Below are positions 55,825 through 63,924 of a stretch of 64,000 bases of DNA, one piece after another (positions within the stretch are counted from its first letter, which is position 1; the number at the start of each line of letters is the position of its first letter). Location: positions 881,273 through 945,272 of the forward strand of contig JAUJNI010000002.1 in NCBI GenBank assembly GCA_030446465.1, read 5' to 3'. The DNA comes from Actinomycetota bacterium (GTDB lineage Bacteria; Actinomycetota; CADDZG01; WHSQ01). Made by a program: the position numbers and the translations under genes. The notes beneath the pieces are model-generated. The model was not told the DNA's origin. It saw only the letters and a program-made list of their open reading frames with translations, and ran no database searches.

Positions 55825-56022
55825 CTACCTCTCCGTGTAGACCGCTCGCTCAGTCAGATAGCGCTCGACATCCCGTCGCCGGATCCTGTAGTTCTTGCCG
55901 ACGCGTATGGCGGCAAGCTGCCCGGCTTTGATAAGGCGGTACACGGTCATGTTCGACACGCGCATGATCTGGGCGACCTCGGCCACGGTGAGCAAGTGCT
56001 CATCGAAGTCCCGTACGGCCAT
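55825..56022 (-). CDS. Excisionase-type (HTH_17) DNA-binding protein at the head of pilMNO
   Basis: The 65-residue protein (from ATG 56022, preceded by GGTGAGG) has a MerR-like helix-turn-helix: LLTVAEVAQIMRVSNMTVYR followed by GKNYRIRRRDVERYL. The frame is open to 56103. It is the first gene of the pilMNO unit and could be a pilus regulator or a leftover excisionase; its three-base distance to pilM favours a functional link. Confidence 0.75.
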   Translation of the reverse strand: MAVRDFDEHLLTVAEVAQIMRVSNMTVYRLIKAGQLAAIRVGKNYRIRRRDVERYLTERAVYTER

Positions 56023-56118
56023 CCCAGCCTCACCTTCGGATAGATGTCGACCATTGGTCATCCCCGCCTTTTGGGCGGGAACACATTGAACAATGGTGCA
56101 CAACAGCGGTCAAGAGCA

Positions 56119-56145
56119 ATATCGGCACGCACCACTGGCCCTTTA
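56119..56145 (-). promoter_or_regulatory. WhiG/sigma-28-type promoter before HTH-pilMNO
   Basis: TAAA (56142-56145) is spaced by 15 bases from GCCGATAT (56119-56126) on the minus strand, matching the TAAA-N15/16-GCCGATA(A/T) pattern of WhiG and SigD. It lies in the gap between the PilX-like gene and the HTH gene. Confidence 0.7.
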
Positions 56146-56187
56146 CCGTCTGGGCAACATTCCTCTAGGCACATTCCGTGGAGCTGC

Positions 56188-57699
56188 TCAGCGATCGAGC
56201 TCGCTCCAGTGGGTAGGGACGACGTCGAGAAAGGGGCCCGGCATGTTCTGCACCCAGCATTCATCGAGCTGGAAGGTCGCCCCTCCAACCACGTTGAAGC
56301 GATCGGCTATGACCGTCCCGTTGATCGTGGCGCCACCCGTGTACTTGATCTCGCCGTCCAGGATGACCGCGCCGTTGACCTTGACGTTGGAGTTCAGGTC
56401 CGCCCCGCCGTTTCTAACGACCATGACCACCGACTTCGTGTTATCGGGGTTGGCGGCGTCACAGCTCCAAACGTCCGCATTCCATCTGATCTCATTGGAG
56501 GTCGGGGTGCCGGTGAGGAAGTCGAAGTAGGCGACGAAGTTATTGATGCCTTGGCCCTGCAAGGGCGTCGAGACTTGACCGGTCTGCCAATTCGACGACG
56601 CCGTGATGGGTGCGCCGGCCAGCGTGCAGCTCGAGGTCGAGCCACTGATCGAGCAATAGAGCCCACTTGCCTTGGCGGCCTCTTTCAGGAGCTGGTGATC
56701 CTGCTCGTCGAGCAACTTGGGCCTCGCCGTCACGAGGTCGTTCGCGGAGAAGCGTGACGACAGCGGAAACCCCGTCTGGCCGTCGCACCCGCCGGTGATC
56801 GGACCGGATCCGGAGGAGCCGTCGCTGTCCCACAGCGACTGTGTGCTCCCTGTGCCGTTCGGCTTGCCACTCTTGTTCGCGCCGCAGTTCTTGGTCCCCT
56901 CCGCGCCACCCGTGAACTCGGGGACGCTTCCGTTGGATTGGAGAAATATTCCCTGCGCGGCGTGGGCGGCAGAGGGAACCTGCTCGGTCATCGAGCGGCC
57001 GCTGACCCCCGACGTCGAGAAGAAGTCACTCATCTTGTAATAGGGGTCGATGCCGGTGAATTCGAGTTGCTTACGGCCGGTGATCACCGTCTCCGACACC
57101 ATGCTGGCACCGATGATGCTTGGCGTCCCGTTGCCCTCGATGCGGTTGGCGTAGATCCCAATGGGGAAGCCAAGTGGCTTTACGGCGACGACCTGGCGGA
57201 TGACCCGCTTGGCGTCGGGTTGAACGGTTGGAGAGTTGCTCGTGCATGTCGGAGTCGGGATCGCGCATCCGGTCGCGGTGATCGCAAAGTACGCGTTGCG
57301 GTCGTGAGCGCTGAGGGGGGGACCCCCCGTCTCGGGGCTGCAGGTCTGAGGGGGGAGCTTTCCCGCAGGAACGGACGCGTCTGGGTTGAAAGGAACCAGC
57401 TCGGCGCTGAAGCTTCCGCTTCCTATCTTGCCGGTAGGAATGGCAAGAGCGGGCTTGCCGTTGCATCCCGCGGTACGCAGCTGCGCATAGGTGAACCGCC
57501 CGCTTCTGATCAATTGAATGAACCGGTCGATGCCCGCCTCTGCGTACGACAGCGCCTCTGTTGCCTTGCGATCCTCGCGCCCGGCCCGCAGCTCCTGGAT
57601 CGTCGTCAGCGCTGCCACCGAGGTGACCGCGGTGAGCGCGGCGCCGACGAACAGCACGGTCACCATCGCAACTCCCCTCTGGTTCCCAATCCGGTTCAT
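56188..57699 (-). CDS. PilX-like pilus assembly protein
   Basis: The N-terminus RGVAMVTVLFVGAALTAVTS is the PilX-type start (no FTLIE motif), followed by LRAGREDRKATEALSYAEAG, a usual PilX feature. The large remainder (about 503 residues) is beta-rich with Ser/Gly/Thr loops and several Cys. It overlaps the PilW-like gene by four bases. It is probably a minor pilin-complex component on the cell surface. Confidence 0.72.
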   Translation of the reverse strand: MNRIGNQRGVAMVTVLFVGAALTAVTSVAALTTIQELRAGREDRKATEALSYAEAGIDRFIQLIRSGRFTYAQLRTAGCNGKPALAIPTGKIGSGSFSAELVPFNPDASVPAGKLPPQTCSPETGGPPLSAHDRNAYFAITATGCAIPTPTCTSNSPTVQPDAKRVIRQVVAVKPLGFPIGIYANRIEGNGTPSIIGASMVSETVITGRKQLEFTGIDPYYKMSDFFSTSGVSGRSMTEQVPSAAHAAQGIFLQSNGSVPEFTGGAEGTKNCGANKSGKPNGTGSTQSLWDSDGSSGSGPITGGCDGQTGFPLSSRFSANDLVTARPKLLDEQDHQLLKEAAKASGLYCSISGSTSSCTLAGAPITASSNWQTGQVSTPLQGQGINNFVAYFDFLTGTPTSNEIRWNADVWSCDAANPDNTKSVVMVVRNGGADLNSNVKVNGAVILDGEIKYTGGATINGTVIADRFNVVGGATFQLDECWVQNMPGPFLDVVPTHWSELDR

Positions 57700-58352
57700 C
57701 GCTGGTTCCTCAGCTGCACTTGGGTGAAGAACTCGCTCGTCGCCTCGTCCTCTGTGACCTGCATCGCGATGGTCACCTCCGAGATGAAGCCCAGCTCGTC
57801 GCCGTCGAGCGCCCCGTTGTTGTTGCCGACGCCGGGGGCCTGGTCGATCTCGCCTGCAGACACCGAGCCGTTCTTGTTCGAGTCGTATTCCAGTCGCCCG
57901 CTCGAGTAGGTGAAGACGGGTTGACGGCAGTTGCCAGAGCCGTCCCGCAGGCAGTCGACCCCGCGCATGAGCACCTCTCCGTTCAAGGTCACAGTTCCCC
58001 TGCGGTTACTCGACGGATTGAACTGGAACCTCACGCGCTCGTAGTCCCCGGACGGATCGGCCGGCGTTGGCTGGATGCTGCCGTTGCCGTTGAAGTCGAT
58101 GTCGACCGAGTAGGAGCTCGACTGCGCGCTCCTCAGGGCCTGACCCTCCCGCGTGTCCCTCACCAAGCGGTTGAAGCCGAGGCGGGCCTCCTGGGACACG
58201 CCCGACACCGACGTCGTCCTGTCGGAACCCGAGGACACCGAGAACATCACTGTGTAGAACCCCACCGACACGACTGCGAAGAGCCCCATGGCAACGAGCA
58301 TCTCGATCAACGTGAAGCCGCGCTGGGAGTCGGTAGCGAAGGAGCTAGGCAC
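57696..58352 (-). CDS. PilW-like prepilin with N-terminal methylation motif
   Basis: QRGFTLIEMLVAMGLFAVVS is a type III prepilin motif cut after Gly by prepilin peptidase. The mature part is a pseudopilin of about 200 residues. I choose GTG 58352, overlapping the stop of the PilV-like gene; the frame is open to 58370. Confidence 0.8.
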   Translation of the reverse strand: MPSSFATDSQRGFTLIEMLVAMGLFAVVSVGFYTVMFSVSSGSDRTTSVSGVSQEARLGFNRLVRDTREGQALRSAQSSSYSVDIDFNGNGSIQPTPADPSGDYERVRFQFNPSSNRRGTVTLNGEVLMRGVDCLRDGSGNCRQPVFTYSSGRLEYDSNKNGSVSAGEIDQAPGVGNNNGALDGDELGFISEVTIAMQVTEDEATSEFFTQVQLRNQR

Positions 58353-60144
58353 GCTTGTCCACCGCCTCACAAGAGAGCTTGCCGAGCGCCACGTTCAGCG
58401 AGGTGTTCGGGTCCTGGGGATCGGTGGGGGCAGTAATGATGCCGATCGCCGAGTCCAGGGAGGCCGAGGTCGCACCTGTCGCCTCGACGATCGCCTTTGG
58501 GCTGGTCGTTGTGAAGCTGTCCAGGTAGCCGTTCTGGAGGACGTTCCCGGTGGAGTCGGTCACTCGAAAGAGATGGACATCCTCTTGGTCGGTTAGCCCG
58601 TCGAACACGATCGGGTTCGTGGACTTCAAGTCCGCGAGGACCGTCGCCGCGTTGTCCGAGTTGAACGGTACGTCGACCGCCTCGACCACCGGAATACCGC
58701 CATCCTGGAGGTTGGCGTCGCGGTAATAGCGCAGCGTGCTGCTCCACGTCGCGGAGGCGGTCGACGTCGAGGCGCTCCCGGTCGACCGGCAGGTCGTCGC
58801 GGCCGCAAAGTTGAACAGCGACAGGACGGCCTTGTCCCCAGGGATGAAGGTCGTCGGCAGCAGGAGCAGCCTTCCAATGGAGGCGGAGGCCGCGGTCTCG
58901 ACCCTTCGAAGAGACGCCGGAACCGTGGGAGTGGTCTCCGCCGACGAGCTCCCGCTTATCTTGCCGCCGCCGAAGGGCGCAACGGACAACACGTGAGCGG
59001 TGGGGTCCAGCTTGAGGGCGGCCGTGGTTCTCGTGTCCGCTTGATTGTTGACCCAGAAGAGCTCGCCCCCGCCCGTGAACTCAAAGGGGCCCGAGGTCTT
59101 CGGGAGCTCGTTGACGACCTCGGCCCCCGGATCGTTTACGAGGGTGGCGTCGGCAAAGGCGACCTGAGCCGCCGGCACGAGGTCCGTGTTGATTGCGGCG
59201 ATCGAACCGGCCGATGCGTCCGGCGCCGGAAAGCTGTTGGGCGGCGCCCTCAGGACCACCGAGGCCCCCGACTCGTCCACGAAGGTCGAGCCCGGCGTCC
59301 CCTCGAACTCCCCCCGCGTCAGGGTGAGCTGGGCGGCGCGCACATCGGTCTCCGCCGCAGCGGTCGCCTGGATCTCCACTGCGGAGGTCGAGCGCCCTGC
59401 GGTCGCCACCAAGCTGCTGGTCCGGCCCAGCGGGTCGGTAAAGGAGGTGAAGGCTTGCACCGCGTAGTCGGTGCGCGCGGTAGCTCTGAGCTTGTCGGGG
59501 GTCAGCCTGCGGGGGCCGATGAGGCTTGCGAGCGAGAACTGCTTGGTTCTTCCTCCCAGCGCCCACTCGGCGGTGATGTTCAGCCGGAGCAGCTGCGAGG
59601 GGGGAAGCTCCGTTGTGACCGAGCTCCAGCTGTAATCACTCGGCGGCGGCGTGACCTGAAAGCTTTGCGGCGTATCCGTAGTCACCGGGGACACGAAAGC
59701 TGCGCTGTAGGTGAGCGTGTAGCCCTGCGGTAAGCCGGCCGATCCGTCGCTCAGGTTGATCGGACATGCGAGCGTCGCACTGGCGCTGGGCTGCTTCGAC
59801 GAAGCGGAGCACACGGTCTTGAAGGTCCCGGCGTCGTCTCCCGACGATATGTATCCAGCGCCGCTGCCCGACACCCTGTCTGGGAAGTACAGATCCAGCA
59901 CGTCAACGCGGGCCGGGGTCGTCTGGTTCTTCACCGATTCGAAAAACGGCAGACCTCGGACCCGCTCCATCGCCTGCACCGCGACGCTCTTGCCGCGGGT
60001 GAACGACCTCGACAGGTTGGAACCCCTGAGCGAGCTCGCAAGCAGCGGCACCACTCCGAGAGTGACGATCGAGAAGACCAACAGGGCCGCGAGCGTCTCG
60101 ATGAGCGTGTAGCCGGCGGAGCCTTTGTCGCGCCAGACGCTCAC
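58345..60144 (-). CDS. PilV-like prepilin with unusually large C-terminal domain
   Basis: The N-terminus has AGYTLIETLAALLVFSIVTL, a prepilin motif with Tyr in place of Phe. At 599 residues it is three to four times longer than usual PilV proteins. The extra part is Ser/Thr/Ala-rich and beta-like, with a few Cys. It might be an adhesive tip pilin. It overlaps neighbours on both sides. Confidence 0.78.
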   Translation of the reverse strand: MSVWRDKGSAGYTLIETLAALLVFSIVTLGVVPLLASSLRGSNLSRSFTRGKSVAVQAMERVRGLPFFESVKNQTTPARVDVLDLYFPDRVSGSGAGYISSGDDAGTFKTVCSASSKQPSASATLACPINLSDGSAGLPQGYTLTYSAAFVSPVTTDTPQSFQVTPPPSDYSWSSVTTELPPSQLLRLNITAEWALGGRTKQFSLASLIGPRRLTPDKLRATARTDYAVQAFTSFTDPLGRTSSLVATAGRSTSAVEIQATAAAETDVRAAQLTLTRGEFEGTPGSTFVDESGASVVLRAPPNSFPAPDASAGSIAAINTDLVPAAQVAFADATLVNDPGAEVVNELPKTSGPFEFTGGGELFWVNNQADTRTTAALKLDPTAHVLSVAPFGGGKISGSSSAETTPTVPASLRRVETAASASIGRLLLLPTTFIPGDKAVLSLFNFAAATTCRSTGSASTSTASATWSSTLRYYRDANLQDGGIPVVEAVDVPFNSDNAATVLADLKSTNPIVFDGLTDQEDVHLFRVTDSTGNVLQNGYLDSFTTTSPKAIVEATGATSASLDSAIGIITAPTDPQDPNTSLNVALGKLSCEAVDKRA

Positions 60145-60668
60145 TGCAGCTCAACCCTTCCGGTGATGGGCGTCACCTCGACCGTGCGTGAGCGGTCGAT
60201 TGCATCGACGGTCACCTCGACCTCGCCCTGAGTTGCGGTCCCCCTCGCATAGAAGAAGACGAACTGGCTTGCCGTCGATCCGGGAAACTTGGTGGAGCAC
60301 AGCGGCGTAACTCCGGGGGCCGGCTGAAACGAGACGCTCGTCACCGTGGCCGAACCCTCGAGGCTTCTCGTACCTATTGGCGAGCAGACGTCGTCGTCCG
60401 AGGTCGACAAGCTCTTGGGGTCGTAGCGAACCAGCGAGTAATCGGACGAGCCGGCCACGAACCTGGCTCCGTAGACCAACGGGTGCGATTGCGATGTCGA
60501 GAGCACCTGCAGCTGGCGAAGTTGACCGACGACTTCATCGGCGGACCCGGTGAGCTGCCGCTGCAACCAGTAGTGACGGACCGCACTTCCGCCCAAGGTC
60601 AAAAGGATGGCGGCAATAGCCATCACAACAAGCAGCTCGATGAGTGTGAAACCGTCGTCCCTGTGCAT
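60141..60668 (-). CDS. GspH/FimT-type pseudopilin
   Basis: DDGFTLIELLVVMAIAAILL lies at the N-terminus, followed by a GspH-like domain of about 150 residues. It is the first gene of the minor pilin set fimT-V-W-X and lies behind the pilA terminator. Confidence 0.82.
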   Translation of the reverse strand: MHRDDGFTLIELLVVMAIAAILLTLGGSAVRHYWLQRQLTGSADEVVGQLRQLQVLSTSQSHPLVYGARFVAGSSDYSLVRYDPKSLSTSDDDVCSPIGTRSLEGSATVTSVSFQPAPGVTPLCSTKFPGSTASQFVFFYARGTATQGEVEVTVDAIDRSRTVEVTPITGRVELQ

Positions 60669-60692
60669 GAGGGTCCTTAGTGGGGCGTGGAG

Positions 60693-60728
60693 AAAAAAGA
60701 GGAGCGGGGAAGCCGGTCCCCGCCCCTC
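60693..60728 (-). terminator. Intrinsic terminator after pilA
   Basis: GAGGGGCGGGG (60718-60728) and CCCCGCTCCTC (60699-60709) form a stem with a small bulge, and six Ts follow (60693-60698). It would let pilA be expressed far above the minor pilins, with some read-through. Confidence 0.9.
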
Positions 60729-60749
60729 CTACAGTGATGCCTAGATCGA

Positions 60750-61187
60750 TCAGCCGGTAGGACCGGTGCAGGCCGTGCTCTGCGGCGAACCGACACCCGA
60801 TGCGTACCACCGGTCGATGCTGGTGTCGTTCTTGGACTCCGCGTGCAGGCAGTAGCCGTCGGTCGCCGTGGCGCCGGCGGCCGGGTAGATGATCTTCACG
60901 GTCAGCTCGCTGGCCGAGTACGTGAACCCTTCCTTCGACGCTCCTTGAAGATCGGACAGAGTGCCCGTGTATTTGCCGTCATTGCCAGTTGCATACGACT
61001 CCTGAGCCGTGGCGAGGTTCTTGACGGCCGACTCCGCTTGCGACTCCCAACCCTTCTTGCGCTGGTTCAGGAAAACCGGGATTGCGATCGCCGCCAGGAT
61101 GGCGATGATCAGGATCACTACGAGAAGCTCGATGAGGGTGAAACCGCCCTCACGCTCTTCTCTCATGCTGCGGAATCGCTGGAACAT
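60750..61187 (-). CDS. pilA: Type IV major pilin PilA
   Basis: The protein starts MFQRFRSMREEREG|GFTLIELLVVILIIAILAAI (cut after the Gly before Phe), with Glu at position 5 of the mature pilin. The mature part is about 130 residues, with two Cys (YCLHAESK and TACTGPTG) that could form the D-loop disulfide. GGAGG lies six bases before the ATG. It is controlled by a promoter and riboswitch of its own and followed by a terminator. Confidence 0.92.
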   Translation of the reverse strand: MFQRFRSMREEREGGFTLIELLVVILIIAILAAIAIPVFLNQRKKGWESQAESAVKNLATAQESYATGNDGKYTGTLSDLQGASKEGFTYSASELTVKIIYPAAGATATDGYCLHAESKNDTSIDRWYASGVGSPQSTACTGPTG

Positions 61188-61294
61188 CCAGCACCTCCCC
61201 CTTCTTCGTGTCCCCGCAGCCGGTCCGGGGACATCTACAGGACTGTTCGGTTGCTGCCTGCCTGTGGGGGGGTCGCTGAAGGACCACCCTGTCG

Positions 61295-61375
61295 CAGGTA
61301 GCCCGGCTGGCCTCGAGGGCCCCGTGGCTTTGCGTCCCCGCCTCGCGACGGGTTTGCCTTTGCTGTGCTACAAGG
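61295..61375 (-). ncRNA. c-di-GMP-I riboswitch (GEMM) upstream of pilA
   Basis: The minus strand reads GCACAGCAAAGGCAAACC, then a hairpin CCCGTC-GCGA-GGCGGG with a GNRA loop, then GGGACGCAAAGCCACGGGG and AGCCGGGCTACC. These are the conserved blocks of the GEMM-I aptamer, including both GCAAA segments and the GNRA tetraloop. A strong hairpin (61209-61233, TGTCCCC/GGGGACA) lies between aptamer and pilA without a T-run, so control may be at translation. Confidence 0.88.
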
Positions 61376-61394
61376 TTCCGGCTTGCTACCAGAT

Positions 61395-61422
61395 TTATCG
61401 GCGAACGGGAAGGCCGCCTTTA
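61395..61422 (-). promoter_or_regulatory. WhiG/sigma-28-type promoter of pilA
   Basis: TAAA (61419-61422), 16 bases, then GCCGATAA (61395-61402) on the minus strand is an exact match to the WhiG/SigD/FliA consensus. The predicted transcription start falls about 10-15 bases before the riboswitch aptamer. Confidence 0.82.
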
Positions 61423-61463
61423 GCTGCCGGTTCTCCGCAAAACTACCCAGCGAGCCACTCGGA

Positions 61464-62681
61464 TCACTTGATCAGGTCGAAGATCTTGAACATGGGCATG
61501 TAGAGAGCGATGACCATTGCCCCCACGATGCTGCCGAGCACCGCGATCATGACCGGCTCTATCAACGAGGTCAGCGACTCCGTCGTGGATTCCACCTCTT
61601 GATCGTAGAAGTCGGCGACCTTGTCTAGCATCGCGTCGAGGGCGCCGGTGTCCTCCCCCACCGCGATCATCTGGATGACCATGGGCGGAAAGATCTTGTG
61701 GCGGCCGAGCGGCGCGGACATGCTCTCGCCGCTGCGCACGCTGTCCTTGACGTCCTGGGAAGCACGGGCCAGGACCTCGTTTCCGGTCGACTCCGACACG
61801 ATGTCGAGCGCCTGCAGAACCGGCACACCGGCGCGCAGAAGCAGGCCGAGGGTTCTCGTGAAGCGCGACAGTGCAACCTTCCTGAAGAGGTCCCCGAAGA
61901 CGGGGATCTTCAACTTGGCCTGGTCGAACTTGAGCCTTGCCGCGGCATTGCTCCTACGAGCACGCTTGTAAGCGATCGTCCCCGCGATTGCTACCAATAC
62001 CAGAATGGGCGTGATGATCTTGGCCTGCGCGCTGATCGCCACAAGGATCTTCGTGGGCAAGGGAAGCTCTCCGCCGAGGTCGTCGAACATATTGGCGAAG
62101 GTCGGAACTATGAAGATCAGCATGATCGTCAACAGCATCACCGCGATCCCCGCGACCACCACCGGATAGGTCATCGCCGACTTGACCTTCTGCCTTAGCT
62201 TGTAGTCGGCCTCGAACGTGTCGGCGACCCGCATGAGCACGGTGTCCAGCTGGCCACCGGTCTCACCAGCACGAACCATCGAGACGTAAAGGGTGCTGAA
62301 GACCTTGGGGAACTTGGTCATCGCCGCCGACAGGCTGGAACCACGTTCGACGTCCTCGCGCAGGGACCCAAGCGAGCTCGCTAGCAACTTATTCTCCGTC
62401 TGCTCGGCCAGGATGTTGAGCGCCCGTAGAAGCGACAAGCCGCTGTTGATCATGGTCGCAAATTGACGCGAGAAGATGGCCAGGTCCTTCAGCTTCACCT
62501 TCTTGGGCAGAAGGTTGATCTCCATCTTCATCGAGACCTTCGACTCTTTGGTTATCTGGATGGGAACGAGCCCCTGGGAACGCAGGCGCGACGCCACCGC
62601 CGCCTCGCCGTCGGCCTCTATGTTTCCTGTGACGAGCCGTCCTTCCTTGGTCCGAACGCGGTATGCGTAAGAGTCGGCCAT
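61464..62681 (-). CDS. pilC: Type IV pilus platform protein PilC
   Basis: The 405-residue protein has the T2SSF repeats (LAIFSRQFATMINSGLSLLR and ALSRFTRTLGLLLRAGVPVL) and three or more membrane helices. It organises pilus assembly at the inner membrane. It overlaps pilT by one base. Confidence 0.94.
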   Translation of the reverse strand: MADSYAYRVRTKEGRLVTGNIEADGEAAVASRLRSQGLVPIQITKESKVSMKMEINLLPKKVKLKDLAIFSRQFATMINSGLSLLRALNILAEQTENKLLASSLGSLREDVERGSSLSAAMTKFPKVFSTLYVSMVRAGETGGQLDTVLMRVADTFEADYKLRQKVKSAMTYPVVVAGIAVMLLTIMLIFIVPTFANMFDDLGGELPLPTKILVAISAQAKIITPILVLVAIAGTIAYKRARRSNAAARLKFDQAKLKIPVFGDLFRKVALSRFTRTLGLLLRAGVPVLQALDIVSESTGNEVLARASQDVKDSVRSGESMSAPLGRHKIFPPMVIQMIAVGEDTGALDAMLDKVADFYDQEVESTTESLTSLIEPVMIAVLGSIVGAMVIALYMPMFKIFDLIK

Positions 62682-63823
62682 CAGTGTCTGCCCGCCAGGC
62701 GGTTGAACTCCTCGACATGGTGGCAGCGCTCGAGCGCCATCTCGTACGTCACCTTGTTCTTCTTGACCAGCTCGGCCAGGTGCTGGTCCATGACCTGCAT
62801 CCCGTACCGGCCCCCAGACTGCATCGAGGTGTAGATCTGGTGCGTCTTCCCCTCCCGGATGAGGTTTCTGACTGCGGGAGTAGCAACCAGCACCTCTGCT
62901 GCAACCGCTCGACCCGCGCCGCCGGCGAGAGGCAGGAGCTGCTGCGACACGACGCCCGCAAGGGTGCCGGCGAGCTGAACCCGGATCTGCTGCTGCTGGT
63001 GAGGGGGAAAGACATCGATCACACGGTCGATCGACTGGGGCGCGTCCTGCGTGTGCAAGGTTCCAAAGACGATGTGACCCGTCTCGGCTGCGGTCAGTGC
63101 CGTCGAGATGGTCTCGAGGTCTCGCATCTCGCCCACCAGGATGACGTCCGGGTCTTGGCGAAGCGCATGCTTGAGGGCGTTTCCGAACCCGTGCGTATCG
63201 ACGCCGACCTCTCGCTGGTTGACCACCGACTTCTTGTGGCTGTGGAGGAACTCGATCGGGTCCTCGACCGTCATGATGTGCTCCTGGCGTTCGGAGTTGA
63301 TCACGTCGACCATGGCTGCGAGCGTGGTCGACTTCCCCGAGCCGGTCACGCCCGTGACGAGGACCAGACCCCGCCGGAGGTCGGCGAACTCCCTCACCGA
63401 GGGAGGAAGGCCTAGCTGGTCGAGCGTCTTGATCTCGAAGGGGATCATTCGCATCACCGATCCGAGCGAGTCCCGCTGCTGGAACACGTTCACGCGAAAG
63501 CGAGCTTTACCCGGAAGCGAGTAAGAGACGTCGAGCTCGAGATTCGACTCGAAGGTCTCACGCTGGCGCTGCGTGAGCATCGAATAGATCATCTCCTGCA
63601 GGTCTTGGCGGCCCATCTTCCGATAGCCCTCGAGTGGTTTCAGAGCGCCGTTGACTCTGACCATCGGGGGCCGGCCTGCGGTCAGGTGGAGGTCCGAAGC
63701 GCCGCCGTCGATCATCTCCATGAGGAAGGCTCCGAGGTCGGGCTCCCTCTCGGGCACCGTGACGGTGCCGGTCGCGCCGTAAGGGCGCTCGACCACTGCG
63801 TCGTTCAACCTGTTCGTTTGCAT
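62681..63823 (-). CDS. pilT: Twitching motility ATPase PilT
   Basis: The 380-residue retraction ATPase shows the Walker A VTGVTGSGKSTT, the Asp box EDPIEF, Walker B-like DPDVILVGEMRD and the His box TGHIVFGTLHT. The N-terminal part (about 1-30) is variable. A ribosome binding site AGGAAAG precedes the ATG. Confidence 0.95.
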   Translation of the reverse strand: MQTNRLNDAVVERPYGATGTVTVPEREPDLGAFLMEMIDGGASDLHLTAGRPPMVRVNGALKPLEGYRKMGRQDLQEMIYSMLTQRQRETFESNLELDVSYSLPGKARFRVNVFQQRDSLGSVMRMIPFEIKTLDQLGLPPSVREFADLRRGLVLVTGVTGSGKSTTLAAMVDVINSERQEHIMTVEDPIEFLHSHKKSVVNQREVGVDTHGFGNALKHALRQDPDVILVGEMRDLETISTALTAAETGHIVFGTLHTQDAPQSIDRVIDVFPPHQQQQIRVQLAGTLAGVVSQQLLPLAGGAGRAVAAEVLVATPAVRNLIREGKTHQIYTSMQSGGRYGMQVMDQHLAELVKKNKVTYEMALERCHHVEEFNRLAGRH

Positions 63824-63869
63824 GCGCTTTCCTCAGCTAGTAGGCCTGCGTTCGCAGGGCTCCCGTCGG

Positions 63870-63897
63870 TTATCGGCGGGCCAAGCGAAAAGGTTCA
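63870..63897 (-). promoter_or_regulatory. WhiG/sigma-28-like promoter before pilT
   Basis: TGAA (63894-63897), 16 bases, then GCCGATAA (63870-63877) on the minus strand: the -10 is perfect and the -35 has one mismatch to TAAA. It is about 47 bases upstream of pilT. A CCTGCGAACGCAGG hairpin lies in the leader. Confidence 0.6.
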
Positions 63898-63924
63898 GCC
63901 CCAGCGAGGAATTCGACGAAGGAA

